From: Rhizobium sp. TH2
GTDB taxonomy: Bacteria; Pseudomonadota; Alphaproteobacteria; Rhizobiales; Rhizobiaceae
DNA length: 64,000 nucleotides
NCBI RefSeq assembly: GCF_024707525.1
Contig: NZ_CP062231.1
Coordinates: 5,238,501 to 5,302,500 of the forward strand
Reading direction: 5' to 3'
A program made the translations under genes and the position numbers. The notes under the pieces were generated by a model. It did no database searches. It worked only from the letters and a program-made list of their open reading frames with translations, and was not told where the DNA came from. Below are positions 44,003-53,072 of this stretch, one piece after another; the first letter of the stretch is position 1; each line of letters begins with the position of its first letter.

Positions 44003-44142
44003 GTTCCCCCTTCTCCCCTTGGGGAGAAGTGCCGAGCAAAGCGAGGCGATGAGGGGTTCCCCAATTCACATTCGGCGCTTCGCGCAACCCCTCATCCGGC
44101 CCTTCGGGCCACCTTCTCCCCAAGGGGAGAAGCGGAAGCAAG
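44003..44142. repeat. Mosaic palindromic repeat, copy 4
   Basis: CTTCTCCCCTTGGGGAGAAG at 44010-44029 and its complement form at 44113-44132 flank GATGAGGGGTT and AACCCCTCATC modules. It occupies the gap between the convergent recQ and hisA 3' ends. Confidence 0.88.
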
Positions 44143-44151
44143 CTTGTAGGC

Positions 44152-44880
44152 TTACCGACTCTTCAATATCCTCAACGCCTCACCCGCATCAATCCGCCCA
44201 TCATAGAGCGCCCGCCCCGAGATCGCGCCTTCGAGGATCGCGGCATCCGGCTCCGCCAACCGCCTGATATCATCCAGCGACGCTAGCCCGCCCGAGGCAA
44301 TCACCGGGATCGACGTCTCCCGCGCCAGTTCCAGCGTCGAACTCCAGTTGATGCCGGCGAGGATGCCGTCGCGGTCGATATCGGTGTAGATGATCGCCGC
44401 GACACCGGCGCCCTCGAAACGCTTAGCCAGCTCAACAATGCCGAGTTCGGAGGCTTCCGCCCAGCCCTCGACCGCAACCTTGCCGCGCTTGGCGTCGATG
44501 CCGACGGCGACCTTGGCGGGGAAAAGCTTGCAGGCCTCGATCACCAGCGCGGGGTCGCGCACGGCAACAGTGCCGAGGATAACGCGGGAGAGGCCCTTGG
44601 CCAGCCAGGCTTCGATATGGGCGATCGTGCGGATGCCGCCGCCGAGCTGGACGGGATTCTTGGTCGCCTTGAGGATCGCCTCGACCGCCGCGCCATTGAC
44701 ACTCTCGCCTGCGAAGGCGCCGTTGAGGTCCACCACATGCAGCCATTCGAAGCCCTGGTCCTCGAAAGCCTTCGCCTGCGCCGCCGGATCGGGATTATAG
44801 ACGGTCGCCTGCTCCATGTCGCCGAGCTTGAGGCGCACGCACTGGCCGTCCTTGAGGTCGATCGCGGGGAAGAGGATCAT
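44152..44880 (-). CDS. hisA: ProFAR isomerase HisA
   Basis: HisA catalyses the Amadori isomerisation of ProFAR to PRFAR. The 242-residue half-barrel-duplicated protein opens [18 protein letters not shown] (catalytic Asp8), with [24 protein letters not shown] (second catalytic Asp region) and [10 protein letters not shown]. It starts 15 bases after hisH. As the last gene on the hisB side, its 3' end abuts the repeat and recQ instead of hisF. Confidence 0.97.
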   Translation of the reverse strand: MILFPAIDLKDGQCVRLKLGDMEQATVYNPDPAAQAKAFEDQGFEWLHVVDLNGAFAGESVNGAAVEAILKATKNPVQLGGGIRTIAHIEAWLAKGLSRVILGTVAVRDPALVIEACKLFPAKVAVGIDAKRGKVAVEGWAEASELGIVELAKRFEGAGVAAIIYTDIDRDGILAGINWSSTLELARETSIPVIASGGLASLDDIRRLAEPDAAILEGAISGRALYDGRIDAGEALRILKSR

Positions 44881-44895
44881 GACTTTATCATTTCT

Positions 44896-45546
44896 TCAGG
44901 GCGCCCATTTCAGGAAATTCGCGATCAGCCTCAGCCCAAGCGTCTGGCTCTTTTCTGGATGGAACTGGGCGCCGGCCATGTTTTGCCGCGCGACGAAAGC
45001 AGTGACGGGGCCGCCGTAGCCGGCCGTCGCAACCACGTCCTCCGGGTTCTTCGCCGCGAGATGGTAGGAATGGACAAAATAGGCGTGCAGACCATCCTCG
45101 CCGGTGGGGATGCCATCGAACAGCGGATGCTGTTGCTGCAGTTCCAGCGTATTCCAGCCGATCTGCGGGATCTTCAGGCTCGGCTCGTCGGGCGTCATAA
45201 GCACGACATCGCCCTCGATCCAGCCGAGGCCCTCGGTGATGGTCTTTTCCAGCCCGCGCGAACTCATCAGCTGCATGCCGACGCAGATGCCGAGGAATGG
45301 CCGTGCTTTGGTCTCCACCACGTCGCACAGGGCCTCGACCATGCCGGGCACGGCATCGAGGCCGCGGCGGCAATCGGCATAGGCGCCGACGCCGGGCAAT
45401 ACGATCCGGTCGGCGGAGGCGACGCGGTCGGCCTTGTCGGTCAATTCGATTTCGGCCTCGACGCCGCTTTCACGCGCGGCGCGCTCGAAGGCCTTGACCG
45501 CCGAACGCAGGTTGCCGGAACCATAATCGATGATGGCGACGCGCAT
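44896..45546 (-). CDS. hisH: Imidazole glycerol phosphate synthase subunit HisH
   Basis: HisH is the class-I glutaminase that feeds ammonia to HisF. The 216-residue protein has the oxyanion strand VLPGVGAY, nucleophile Cys in [11 protein letters not shown] and the His/Glu pair in [16 protein letters not shown]2628 precedes it by 3 bases and hisA follows after 15. Confidence 0.97.
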   Translation of the reverse strand: MRVAIIDYGSGNLRSAVKAFERAARESGVEAEIELTDKADRVASADRIVLPGVGAYADCRRGLDAVPGMVEALCDVVETKARPFLGICVGMQLMSSRGLEKTITEGLGWIEGDVVLMTPDEPSLKIPQIGWNTLELQQQHPLFDGIPTGEDGLHAYFVHSYHLAAKNPEDVVATAGYGGPVTAFVARQNMAGAQFHPEKSQTLGLRLIANFLKWAP

Positions 45547-45549
45547 CGT

Positions 45550-46032
45550 TCAACGGCTCCCGTTCGGATCGAACAGGCCGAGTGCCGCTATGTTGGTCGA
45601 AGCGGGCAGCGCCTTGCGCACCGGCAGGGCCGGCAGCGGCCGCTCAGGCTCGCGGCGCTTGCTGGAAGCTTCGTCGGCGAAATAGATCGCTTCCGCATCG
45701 CTCAGCCGGTCGGCGGCGATGACGCGCTCGAGCTGCCAGCCCTTGCGCTCGAGCGAGCGGGCTTGCGCATGACCGCCTTCAAGCGCGGTCCACAGGCTGA
45801 GCACGAAAGTGAAGGCGATGGGCAGGGCATCCAGCCGGTATTGCTCGGCAATGTATATCGTTACGAGATAGACGAGCACGGCGGCCAGCGCGATGACCCA
45901 CAGCCGCTTCACCAGCAGCCAGGGCAGCGGCAGCAGGAAGGCGAGCCACGAGAAGCCGTCGCGGATGAATTTCGTGTCGCGATCGGTTTCTGTAGAAGCC
46001 GGCGCAGTCAGCACATAATAGCTCCTGGTCAT
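45550..46032 (-). CDS. DUF2628 membrane protein
   Basis: A 160-residue protein with a hydrophobic core of two or three helices (about residues 28-60 and 68-84) containing FLLPLPWLLVKRLWV, typical of DUF2628, and a Pro-rich cytosolic tail. Its ATG overlaps the hisB stop by one base (TGATG), so it is translated with the his genes. The family is regularly found between hisB and hisH in rhizobia; its role there is unknown. Confidence 0.88.
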   Translation of the reverse strand: MTRSYYVLTAPASTETDRDTKFIRDGFSWLAFLLPLPWLLVKRLWVIALAAVLVYLVTIYIAEQYRLDALPIAFTFVLSLWTALEGGHAQARSLERKGWQLERVIAADRLSDAEAIYFADEASSKRREPERPLPALPVRKALPASTNIAALGLFDPNGSR

Positions 46033-46637
46033 CAGAGCGTTCCCTTGGTCGAGGGGATGCGGCCGGCCTGGCGCGGATCGATCTCGGTCGCCGTCCTCAG
46101 CACCCGGGCCACTGCCTTGAAGCAGGTCTCGGATATGTGATGGTTGTTGGCGCCGTAGATATTCTGGATATGCAGCGTGATGCCGGCATTCATGGCAAGC
46201 GCCTGGAAGAATTCTCGCACCAGTTCGGTATCGAACGTACCGATCTTCGGGGCGGAAAACGCAACGTTCCAGACCAGGAACGGCCGGCCGGAGACATCTA
46301 CCGCCGCACGCGTCATCGTCTCGTCCATGGCAAGGTCGAGTGAGGCATAGCGGGTGATGCCACGCCGGTCGCCGAGCGCCTTGGCGATTGCCAGGCCGAT
46401 CGCGATGCCGGTATCCTCGACCGTATGATGATCATCGACGTGAAGATCGCCATTCGCCTCGATCTCCATGTCGATCAGCGAATGCCGCGAGAGCTGGTCG
46501 AGCATATGGTCGAAGAAGCCAACCCCCGTTTTGATCTTCGATGTACCGGTGCCGTCGATATTGACACTCACCGAGATCGAGGTCTCGTTGGTCTTGCGGG
46601 AGATCGTCGCTTGGCGCTTGGCGCTTTGGTCTGCCAT
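46032..46637 (-). CDS. hisB: Imidazoleglycerol-phosphate dehydratase
   Basis: HisB dehydrates imidazole glycerol phosphate to imidazole acetol phosphate. The 201-residue monofunctional enzyme has [20 protein letters not shown], the metal-binding [16 protein letters not shown] and the second half-site [17 protein letters not shown]. It lacks the phosphatase domain fused in E. coli HisB, as is normal in alphaproteobacteria. It is the first gene of hisB-DUF2628-hisH-hisA and is divergent from hslV across 186 bases. Confidence 0.97.
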   Translation of the reverse strand: MADQSAKRQATISRKTNETSISVSVNIDGTGTSKIKTGVGFFDHMLDQLSRHSLIDMEIEANGDLHVDDHHTVEDTGIAIGLAIAKALGDRRGITRYASLDLAMDETMTRAAVDVSGRPFLVWNVAFSAPKIGTFDTELVREFFQALAMNAGITLHIQNIYGANNHHISETCFKAVARVLRTATEIDPRQAGRIPSTKGTL

Positions 46638-46742
46638 TCAGGCTCCATCCTGTTGACGAGGATATTCCGGGGCTCATTATCAGCCGCATTGCTAAATATC
46701 CAGCTTCGGGATCCGCAAAAATGCCGGGGAATGCCGTCCGGA

Positions 46743-46770
46743 TTGCATTTCCCGGCCCCGCGCCTACATA
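46743..46770 (+). promoter_or_regulatory. Candidate promoter of hslV-GNAT-hslU
   Basis: TTGCAT (46743-46748) and TACATA (46765-46770) are 16 bases apart, about 54 bases upstream of the hslV ATG. The downstream box, CCTACAT, also resembles the alphaproteobacterial RpoH -10 element, fitting a heat-shock operon. Consensus reading only. Confidence 0.42.
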
Positions 46771-46823
46771 GGAACGGAATTCGGCGCGGAAAAATGCGTG
46801 GCCGAGGTAACAACGAGTAGAAC

Positions 46824-47384
46824 ATGAGCGAAGAACACAATCCTTATGGAACGATGCATGCCACGACCATCATCACCGTCCGCAAGGGCGGCCACGTGGT
46901 GATGGCGGGCGATGGCCAGGTTTCGCTGGGCCAGACCGTGATGAAGGGCAATGCGCGCAAGGTGCGCCGGCTTGCCAAGGGCGAGGTGATCGCGGGCTTT
47001 GCGGGTGCCACCGCCGATGCCTTCACCCTGCTGGAACGGCTGGAATCCAAGCTGGAACAATATCCCGGCCAGTTGCAGCGCGCCTGCGTCGAGCTCGCCA
47101 AGGACTGGCGGACAGACAAATATCTGCGCCGGCTCGAGGCCATGATGCTGGTCGCCGACAAGTCGATCACGCTGGCCGTCACCGGCAATGGCGATGTGCT
47201 GGAACCTGAGCATGGCACGATGGCGATCGGTTCGGGCGGCAATTATGCCTTTGCCGCCGCCCGCGCGCTGATGGACAGCGACAAATCGGCCGAGGAAATC
47301 GCCCGCAAGGCAATGGGCATTGCCGCCGATATTTGTGTCTATACCAACCACAACGTCGTGGTGGAGACGCTGGATGCCGCCTGA
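46824..47384 (+). CDS. hslV: ATP-dependent protease proteolytic subunit HslV
   Basis: HslV is the proteasome-like peptidase that forms a double hexamer capped by HslU. The 186-residue precursor has a 13-residue propeptide ending MHA, so Thr14 ([10 protein letters not shown]) becomes the N-terminal nucleophile. [26 protein letters not shown] and [17 protein letters not shown] are family landmarks. The GNAT gene begins 11 bases before the stop and hslU follows, so all three are one heat-shock unit. Confidence 0.97.
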   Translation: MSEEHNPYGTMHATTIITVRKGGHVVMAGDGQVSLGQTVMKGNARKVRRLAKGEVIAGFAGATADAFTLLERLESKLEQYPGQLQRACVELAKDWRTDKYLRRLEAMMLVADKSITLAVTGNGDVLEPEHGTMAIGSGGNYAFAAARALMDSDKSAEEIARKAMGIAADICVYTNHNVVVETLDAA

Positions 47385-47916
47385 TTCCACCAGGATCGGC
47401 TTTGTCCCTGTCGCGCCGGAGCATTATCCGCTGCTTGGCGAATGGCTCGCCGCGCCGCATATGCGGGAATGGTGGGGCGATCCCGAGGAAGAACTGGGCT
47501 ATATCCGCGACATGGTGGAGGGCCGCGACACGACGCGTCCCTTCCTGATCGTGCTCGACGGCGAGCCCATCGGCTATATCCAGTACTGGTTCCTCGGCCA
47601 TCACCAGAACGAGCAGTGGACGAAGGACCATCCGTGGCTGCTGGAGCTGCCCTCGGAGACCGTCGGCGTGGACCTCTCCATTGGCGATCCGGCGAAGCTC
47701 TCGCAGGGCATCGGCTCGACGGCGCTCACAGCCTTCGTCGCCATGCTGCGCGAACTGGGCCACCAGACCATCATCATCGATCCCGATCCGGCGAATGTCC
47801 GCGCTGTGCGAGCCTACGGGAAAGCGGGCTTCACGCCCGTGCCCGAACTCGAAGGCCGCACCGGCGACGACGTGCTGATCATGCAACATCATCCGAAAGC
47901 GAACGAGATATCATGA
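47374..47916 (+). CDS. GNAT-family N-acetyltransferase located between hslV and hslU
   Basis: A 180-residue protein of the GNAT fold, most like aminoglycoside 6'-N-acetyltransferases: [25 protein letters not shown] at the N-terminus, [11 protein letters not shown], and the acetyl-CoA-binding [13 protein letters not shown] followed by [23 protein letters not shown]. Its start overlaps hslV by 11 bases and its stop overlaps hslU in ATGA. A gene of this kind occupies the same position in other rhizobia. Substrate unknown; antibiotic modification should not be assumed. Confidence 0.88.
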   Translation: MPPDSTRIGFVPVAPEHYPLLGEWLAAPHMREWWGDPEEELGYIRDMVEGRDTTRPFLIVLDGEPIGYIQYWFLGHHQNEQWTKDHPWLLELPSETVGVDLSIGDPAKLSQGIGSTALTAFVAMLRELGHQTIIIDPDPANVRAVRAYGKAGFTPVPELEGRTGDDVLIMQHHPKANEIS

Positions 47917-49217
47917 CCACCTTTACCCCGCGCGAGATCGTCTCCGAACTCGACCGCTACATTATCGGCCAGCAGGACGCCAAGCGCGCCGTGGCGATCG
48001 CGCTCCGCAACCGCTGGCGCCGCCAGCAGCTGACCGGCGACCTCAAGGACGAGGTGATGCCGAAGAACATCCTGATGATCGGACCCACCGGCGTCGGCAA
48101 GACCGAGATTTCGCGGCGCCTGGCCAAGCTTGCCGGTGCGCCCTTCATCAAGGTCGAGGCCACCAAGTTCACCGAAGTCGGCTATGTCGGCCGCGATGTC
48201 GAGCAGATCATCCGCGATCTGGTCGAAGTGGGCATCACGCTTGTGCGCGAGAAGAAGCGCGCCGAGGTCAAGGCCAAGGCGCATATCAATGCCGAGGAGC
48301 GGGTGCTCGATGCGCTGGTTGGCGCCACCGCCTCGCCGGCAACGCGCGACAGTTTCCGCAAGAAGCTGCGCGCCAACGAGCTCGACGACAAGGAGATCGA
48401 CATCGAAATATCGGATACGTCTGGCGGTCCCGGCTTCGAGCTGCCCGGCATGCAGGGCGCTTCGGTCGGCGTGTTCAACCTCAACGACCTGCTCGGCAAG
48501 GCGATGGGCGGGCGTTCGAAGAAGGTCAAGACCACGGTCAAGGACAGCTACGGCCTGCTGGTCGCCGACGAATCCGACAAGCTGATCGATTCCGATCAGA
48601 TCAACCGCGAGGCCGTGCAGTCGGCCGAGAATGACGGCATCGTCTTCCTCGACGAGATCGACAAGATCGCGGCCCGCGATGGTGGCATCGGCGCGGGCGT
48701 GTCACGCGAAGGCGTGCAACGCGACCTGCTGCCGCTGGTCGAAGGCACGACGGTCTCGACCAAGTACGGTCCTGTCAAAACCGATCACATCCTGTTCATC
48801 GCATCCGGCGCCTTCCATGTTTCGAAGCCATCCGACCTGCTGCCGGAGCTTCAGGGCCGCCTGCCGATTCGGGTCGAACTCAAGGCGCTGACCAAGGAGG
48901 ATTTACGCCGCATCCTCACCGAGACCGAGGCCAGCCTGATCCGCCAGTATGTAGCGCTGATGGCGACCGAAGGCGTCAAGCTGAATTTCACCGAGGATGC
49001 GATCGACGCGCTGGCCGATGTCGCGGTCAAGCTCAATTCGACGGTCGAGAATATAGGCGCCCGGCGGCTGCAGACGGTGATGGAGCGGGTGCTGGACGAG
49101 CTTTCCTTCGACGCGCCTGACCAGGACGGCCAGGAACATCAGATCGACGCGGCCTATGTCGAGCGCCATGTCGGCGAACTGGCGGCCAATACCGACCTGT
49201 CGCGGTTTATTCTCTAG
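47913..49217 (+). CDS. hslU: HslUV protease ATPase subunit HslU
   Basis: The 434-residue AAA+ unfoldase starts [35 protein letters not shown], with Walker [15 protein letters not shown], the pore loop [10 protein letters not shown], Walker [12 protein letters not shown], and sensor-2 [15 protein letters not shown]. The I-domain (about residues 110-240) contains the expected charged insertion. ATG 47913 overlaps the GNAT stop by 4 bases. Its stop overlaps that of the convergent small membrane gene. Confidence 0.98.
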   Translation: MTTFTPREIVSELDRYIIGQQDAKRAVAIALRNRWRRQQLTGDLKDEVMPKNILMIGPTGVGKTEISRRLAKLAGAPFIKVEATKFTEVGYVGRDVEQIIRDLVEVGITLVREKKRAEVKAKAHINAEERVLDALVGATASPATRDSFRKKLRANELDDKEIDIEISDTSGGPGFELPGMQGASVGVFNLNDLLGKAMGGRSKKVKTTVKDSYGLLVADESDKLIDSDQINREAVQSAENDGIVFLDEIDKIAARDGGIGAGVSREGVQRDLLPLVEGTTVSTKYGPVKTDHILFIASGAFHVSKPSDLLPELQGRLPIRVELKALTKEDLRRILTETEASLIRQYVALMATEGVKLNFTEDAIDALADVAVKLNSTVENIGARRLQTVMERVLDELSFDAPDQDGQEHQIDAAYVERHVGELAANTDLSRFIL

Positions 49218-49462
49218 GTATCGGCAGGCTTGCCCTTGAATTTCACCGGATGGTCGGCCAGGCCTTCCGGTGGCGCCCGATACTCACCCACCTCGATGGT
49301 TTCGACCGGTTCCGGTTCATACTGCTCGGGGTGCCATTCGTCCTTCGGGTCGTGGACATCGGTCTGGAGGTAGCTCGGCCTCTCCCTGTTGGCCAGATAG
49401 TAGACAAGTCCTATCACCGCCGCGAGGGCGCCCAGCCTCAACAAAAAGAACAGTAGGCCCAT
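49214..49462 (-). CDS. Small membrane-anchored protein, unknown function
   Basis: An 82-residue protein with one N-terminal hydrophobic helix (about residues 2-23, [22 protein letters not shown]) followed by a polar, Pro- and Glu-rich tail ([23 protein letters not shown]). It would be a single-pass protein with a short tail. The stop overlaps the hslU stop by three bases on the opposite strand. I cannot name a family. Gene-like codon use and the clear TM/tail pattern support it being real. Confidence 0.6.
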   Translation of the reverse strand: MGLLFFLLRLGALAAVIGLVYYLANRERPSYLQTDVHDPKDEWHPEQYEPEPVETIEVGEYRAPPEGLADHPVKFKGKPADT

Positions 49463-49702
49463 GAATATCCAGCTCCGCCATGCGCAATCATGGCGCGAAT
49501 CTACACCACGCCATGACGGTTGGATAGATATCGGAGCGACCTCTGGTTCCCGTTTCGGAGGCCATGCTAGGCGTCTCTGATCCTTGGGCGGGGCCGGCCC
49601 TCATTCCTGTCGGAATCATGAACGGCGGCTTCAGGGCGGGTTCAATAATCGTGCATTAGTTTGGCACCATTCGAGCACGGTGCTCACCTGGAGGAAATTC
49701 CC

Positions 49703-50008
49703 ATGAAAAAGCTTGCACTTACTGTTCTTGCCGCCGTTGTCGCAACCGTCGGCATGGCGTCCGTCGCTTCCGCCGATTCCCGCCGCGGCGACGACGAATG
49801 GCGCCGTCACGGTGATCGTCATGCCGAACGGCGCGACGACAACTGGCGCCACGGCCACCGCGATCACAACTGGCGCCGCCATCACAATCATGGCCCGCGC
49901 ATCGTCTTCCGCAGCCACTTCCGCGACGATTACTGCTTCGTCAAGAAGGTTCGCCGCTATGATGACTGGGGCAATGTCTACATCAAGCGCGTGCGCATCT
50001 GCCGCTGA
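49703..50008 (+). CDS. Small secreted His/Arg/Asp-rich protein, unknown function
   Basis: A 101-residue protein with a clean signal peptide (MKKLALTVLAAVVATVGMASVASA, cleavage near residue 24) and a mature part extremely rich in Arg, His, Asp and Trp, with repeated HRDxNWRxH/HGDRH units between residues 30 and 65, then RSHFRDDYCFVKKVRRYDDWGNVYIKRVRICR with two Cys that could form a disulfide. A GGAGGA ribosome site precedes the ATG. Metal (Zn, Cu, Ni) binding in the periplasm is plausible from composition only. No family recognised. Confidence 0.78.
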   Translation: MKKLALTVLAAVVATVGMASVASADSRRGDDEWRRHGDRHAERRDDNWRHGHRDHNWRRHHNHGPRIVFRSHFRDDYCFVKKVRRYDDWGNVYIKRVRICR

Positions 50009-50036
50009 TCTCGTCGGTTGGGCGGGTGATTTCCAT

Positions 50037-50121
50037 ACCCGCCCCAAACCCTTCCCCACAAGGGAGGGGCTTAACCTGCCGCAAGTTGGCCCCTCCTCTT
50101 GTGGGCGGGGTTTCGGACGGG
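50037..50121. repeat. Diverged palindromic repeat after the secreted-protein gene
   Basis: CACAAGGGAGGGGC (50057-50070) pairs with GCCCCTCCTCTTGTG (50089-50103) with one bulge, flanked by CCGCCCC and GGGCGGGG. The layout echoes the mosaic repeats but the sequence differs. It could also act as a terminator-like structure. Confidence 0.6.
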
Positions 50122-50225
50122 GGTCGTTACTAGACGCGCGCATCACCACTCTTTATTTCGCCATCATTGCCGGCCATGCGCTCCATCCGGTATAACATTC
50201 CAAAGCCAACCGGAATTTCACGCCC

Positions 50226-51167
50226 TTGCGCCGTTTTCTCGTCACGCTCATCGCCCTCGCTGCATTCACCATCAGCACGATCGTGCCGGCGCAAGCCGCG
50301 ACCGTGGTACCTGCGGGTAACCGCAATGTGGAGCAGCCGGCGGTGCCCGGTGCCTCCAAGCGCCGCACCAAGGCGGGCAAGACCACGTTCGACCGGAAAT
50401 ATGCCAAGGTCGTCAGGTTGCTCGCCCGCGACAAGAAGCTGATTTCGAAGATCAAGTCGATCGCGGGACAATATGGCATCGCGCCGATCCATATGGTCGG
50501 CGCCCTGGTCGGCGAACATACCTACAATGTCGATGCCTATGACCGGCTGCAGTCCTACTACGTGAAGGCGGCCGCCTATTCCGGCGACAAGTTCCGCTTC
50601 GCCTATGAGGGCCAGTCGATCCAGCAACTGATCGCGCTGCCGCAATTCGCCGATTGCGCATCCAGTTCCGGCTCCTACGAACTCTGGACCTGCCGCGAGC
50701 GGGTGTGGAACAAGTCTTTCCGGGGAAAGAATGTCGGCGGTATGAGCTATCCCAACAATCGCTTCTCGGCGGTCTTCTTCCAGCCCTTCTACGCCGGCCA
50801 GACCTTCGGCCTCGGACAGATCAACCCGCTGACGGCGCTGGAACTCTCCGATCTCGTCAGCCGCGTCTCGGGCTATCCCAAGCTCGACGAGAACGATGCG
50901 GGCGAGGTCTATGCCTCGATCATGGATCCCGACAAGTCGCTGGCCTACATGGCGGCCTCTATCAAGATGTCGATCGACGAGTATCGCAAGATCGCCGGTG
51001 TCGATATTTCCGGGAATCCCGGCATCACCGCGACGCTCTACAATACAGGCAATCCGCGCGAACGCGCCTATGAGCTGAAGGCGAGGGGTGCGGGCGCGCT
51101 TCCCGAAGAGAATTATTACGGCTGGCTGATCAACGATAAACTGGCCGAATTGGAAAGCCTGCTCTAA
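50226..51167 (+). CDS. DUF1402 exported protein with lysozyme-like features
   Basis: A 313-residue protein with an N-terminal signal sequence (MRRFLVTLIALAAFTISTIVPAQA). The body matches DUF1402. HMVGALVGEHTYNVDAYDR and FGLGQINPLTALELSDLV resemble the catalytic-Glu and GLxQIxPxTA motifs of soluble lytic transglycosylases, suggesting a peptidoglycan-binding or cleaving fold. No ATG exists between the upstream in-frame stop at 50193 and the signal peptide, so a TTG at 50226 is the likely start. The stop overlaps the P450 start by one base. Confidence 0.85.
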   Translation: MRRFLVTLIALAAFTISTIVPAQAATVVPAGNRNVEQPAVPGASKRRTKAGKTTFDRKYAKVVRLLARDKKLISKIKSIAGQYGIAPIHMVGALVGEHTYNVDAYDRLQSYYVKAAAYSGDKFRFAYEGQSIQQLIALPQFADCASSSGSYELWTCRERVWNKSFRGKNVGGMSYPNNRFSAVFFQPFYAGQTFGLGQINPLTALELSDLVSRVSGYPKLDENDAGEVYASIMDPDKSLAYMAASIKMSIDEYRKIAGVDISGNPGITATLYNTGNPRERAYELKARGAGALPEENYYGWLINDKLAELESLL

Positions 51168-52558
51168 TGGACGCCAGGCCGGAGCCCTTCGAACCGCCGG
51201 CGCCGATCCCACGCACCATCCCGCCGTCGCGGCTGGAAATCATCAAGGTCATGTTCCGCAATCCCCTCGAACTCTGGGGGAAGCCGAGCTACACGCTGCC
51301 CTGGCTGCAGGTGAAGTTCTTCGGCCAGCTGACGACGATCTGTCATGATCCCGGCCTCATCAAGCACATCCTGGTCGACAATGCCGCCAACTACGCCATG
51401 CAGCCGATCCGCCAGCTGGTGCTGCGCCCGATCCTGCGCGACGGGTTGCTGACCGCGGAGGGCGACGTCTGGAAGCGCTCGCGCAAGGCGATGGCGCCGG
51501 TCTTCACGCCGCGCCATGCGCGAGGTTTTGCGGGCCAGATGCTGCGCAAGTCCGAGGAGTTCGCGGAGCGCTATGTTGAGCCGGCCAGGAATGGTGCCGA
51601 GATCAACATCGCAACCGGCATGACGGAACTCACTTACGAGATCCTCGCCGAGACGCTGTTCTCCGGCAATATCGCCACCGGCACGGATGGTTTCGCTGAT
51701 CGCGTCGATTCACTGCTCGGCAATATGGGCCGCATCGATCCGATGGACCTGCTGCTGGCGCCTGCCTGGATCCCGCGTGTCACGCGCTTTTCGGGCCGCA
51801 AGGCGCTGAAGGCCTTCCGGCAGATCGTTTCCGAGACCATGGACGCGCGCCGAGCGCAGATGGCGTCGGGTGGCCACGTGCCGGATGATTTCCTGACGCT
51901 GCTCTTGAAGATCGAAGGCCCCGATGGGCTGACCCGCGACGAGATCGAGGACAATATCCTCACCTTCATCGGTGCGGGCCACGAGACGACAGCGCGCGCG
52001 CTGGCCTGGACGCTCTACTGCGTCGCCGAGAGCCCGCATTTCCGCGTGCTGATGGAAGAGGAGATCGACCGGGTGCTGGCCGATGGCGCCGATCCCGTCG
52101 ACTGGCTCGATCTGATGCCGCATGTCCGCGCGGCCTTCGAGGAGGCCTTGCGCCTTTACCCGCCGGCGCCCTCGATCAACCGCGCGCCTGTCAAGGATGA
52201 CACCTGGACCGCCGAGAACGGCACGGTCCTGCATCTGCCGGCCGGCGAATCAGTGCTGGTCATGCCCTGGACGTTGCACCGCCACGAACTCTACTGGGAT
52301 CGGCCCAGGCATTTCATCCCCGAACGCTTCCTGCCTGAGAACCGCGACAAGATCGGCCGCTTCCAATACCTGCCGTTCGGTGCGGGTCCGCGCGTCTGCA
52401 TCGGCGCGACTTTCGCGCTGCAGGAAGCGGTGATCGCGCTTGCGGTGCTGATGAAGCGCTACCGCTTCGACGTGACAGAAAATACGACCGCCTGGCCGGT
52501 GCAGCGGCTGACCACCCAGCCGCTCAACGGGATTGTCCTGCGGGTGTCGGCGCGCTGA
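51167..52558 (+). CDS. Cytochrome P450
   Basis: A 463-residue soluble P450. The I-helix oxygen-binding motif is AGHETT (270-275), ExxR is Glu326-Arg329 in FEEALRL, PERFLPE is the meander, and the heme-thiolate loop FGAGPRVCIG places the ligand at Cys411. The sequence style is that of CYP4/CYP102-like fatty-acid or terpenoid hydroxylases rather than steroid-specific types. The ATG overlaps the DUF1402 stop (TAATG), so the two are co-translated. No redox partner gene is adjacent. Substrate unknown. Confidence 0.93.
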   Translation: MDARPEPFEPPAPIPRTIPPSRLEIIKVMFRNPLELWGKPSYTLPWLQVKFFGQLTTICHDPGLIKHILVDNAANYAMQPIRQLVLRPILRDGLLTAEGDVWKRSRKAMAPVFTPRHARGFAGQMLRKSEEFAERYVEPARNGAEINIATGMTELTYEILAETLFSGNIATGTDGFADRVDSLLGNMGRIDPMDLLLAPAWIPRVTRFSGRKALKAFRQIVSETMDARRAQMASGGHVPDDFLTLLLKIEGPDGLTRDEIEDNILTFIGAGHETTARALAWTLYCVAESPHFRVLMEEEIDRVLADGADPVDWLDLMPHVRAAFEEALRLYPPAPSINRAPVKDDTWTAENGTVLHLPAGESVLVMPWTLHRHELYWDRPRHFIPERFLPENRDKIGRFQYLPFGAGPRVCIGATFALQEAVIALAVLMKRYRFDVTENTTAWPVQRLTTQPLNGIVLRVSAR

Positions 52559-53072
52559 GCTTATGCTCCGGCTTGTCGATCTTCTTGATCCGCGCGCAGG
52601 TTCCTTCGCCGACATTGTCGCAAGGGCGGTAAGTGACGATCTCGCTGCCGGAGCCATCCGCCCAGACGACCTGGATGGTCAATGTCCTGGCTCCGTTCGG
52701 CGGCAGTTCGATATACATGAACTTGCCGGGATCGTCGGAATCCGGGATGTTGAACGGCTGCTGCGGATCACAGGGGCCGAGCGGAAAGCGCTGGTCGAGT
52801 GCTTCCGAGTTGACCGAGTAGCGGACCTCCGAAAGCCGGCAACGCATGGTCTGCAATGCCGTGAAATAGATCAGTTGCTTGCCCGAAAATTCCCGGAACT
52901 GCACCCAGCCCGGCTGGCGGTTGGCATCCAGCATCGCCTTGTACATCGACATATCAGGGAGTTCCGGCTGGTACTCGTCTTCGTCGCTCTCCTGGGCGAA
53001 GGCCGGCATGGCAGCCATTGCCGCCAGCATTGCGGCTGCGATGCCGCGCGAGATTCGACTGATTCCGCTCAT
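52524..53072 (-). CDS. Exported protein with four cysteines, unknown function
   Basis: A 182-residue protein with a signal peptide (ISRGIAAAMLAAMAAMPAFAQ). The mature part has IYFTALQTMRCRLSEVRYSVNSEALDQRFPLGPCDPQQPFNIP and VTYRPCDNVGEGTCARIKK, giving four Cys that could form two disulfides, and a beta-rich pattern. I do not recognise a named family. Its last 35 bases overlap the P450 3' end on the opposite strand. Retention of the frame, signal peptide and start support a real gene. Confidence 0.75.
   Translation of the reverse strand: MSGISRISRGIAAAMLAAMAAMPAFAQESDEDEYQPELPDMSMYKAMLDANRQPGWVQFREFSGKQLIYFTALQTMRCRLSEVRYSVNSEALDQRFPLGPCDPQQPFNIPDSDDPGKFMYIELPPNGARTLTIQVVWADGSGSEIVTYRPCDNVGEGTCARIKKIDKPEHKLSAPTPAGQSR

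Noticed and set aside
42105..44141. 678-codon open frame antisense to recQ
   Set aside because: Lies wholly opposite RecQ, which has all helicase motifs; it also runs through the palindromic repeat.
47442..47912. Long N-terminal extension of hslU through the GNAT gene
   Set aside because: The open frame upstream of ATG 47913 is the GNAT gene read out of frame; HslU homologs begin [10 protein letters not shown] at 47913.
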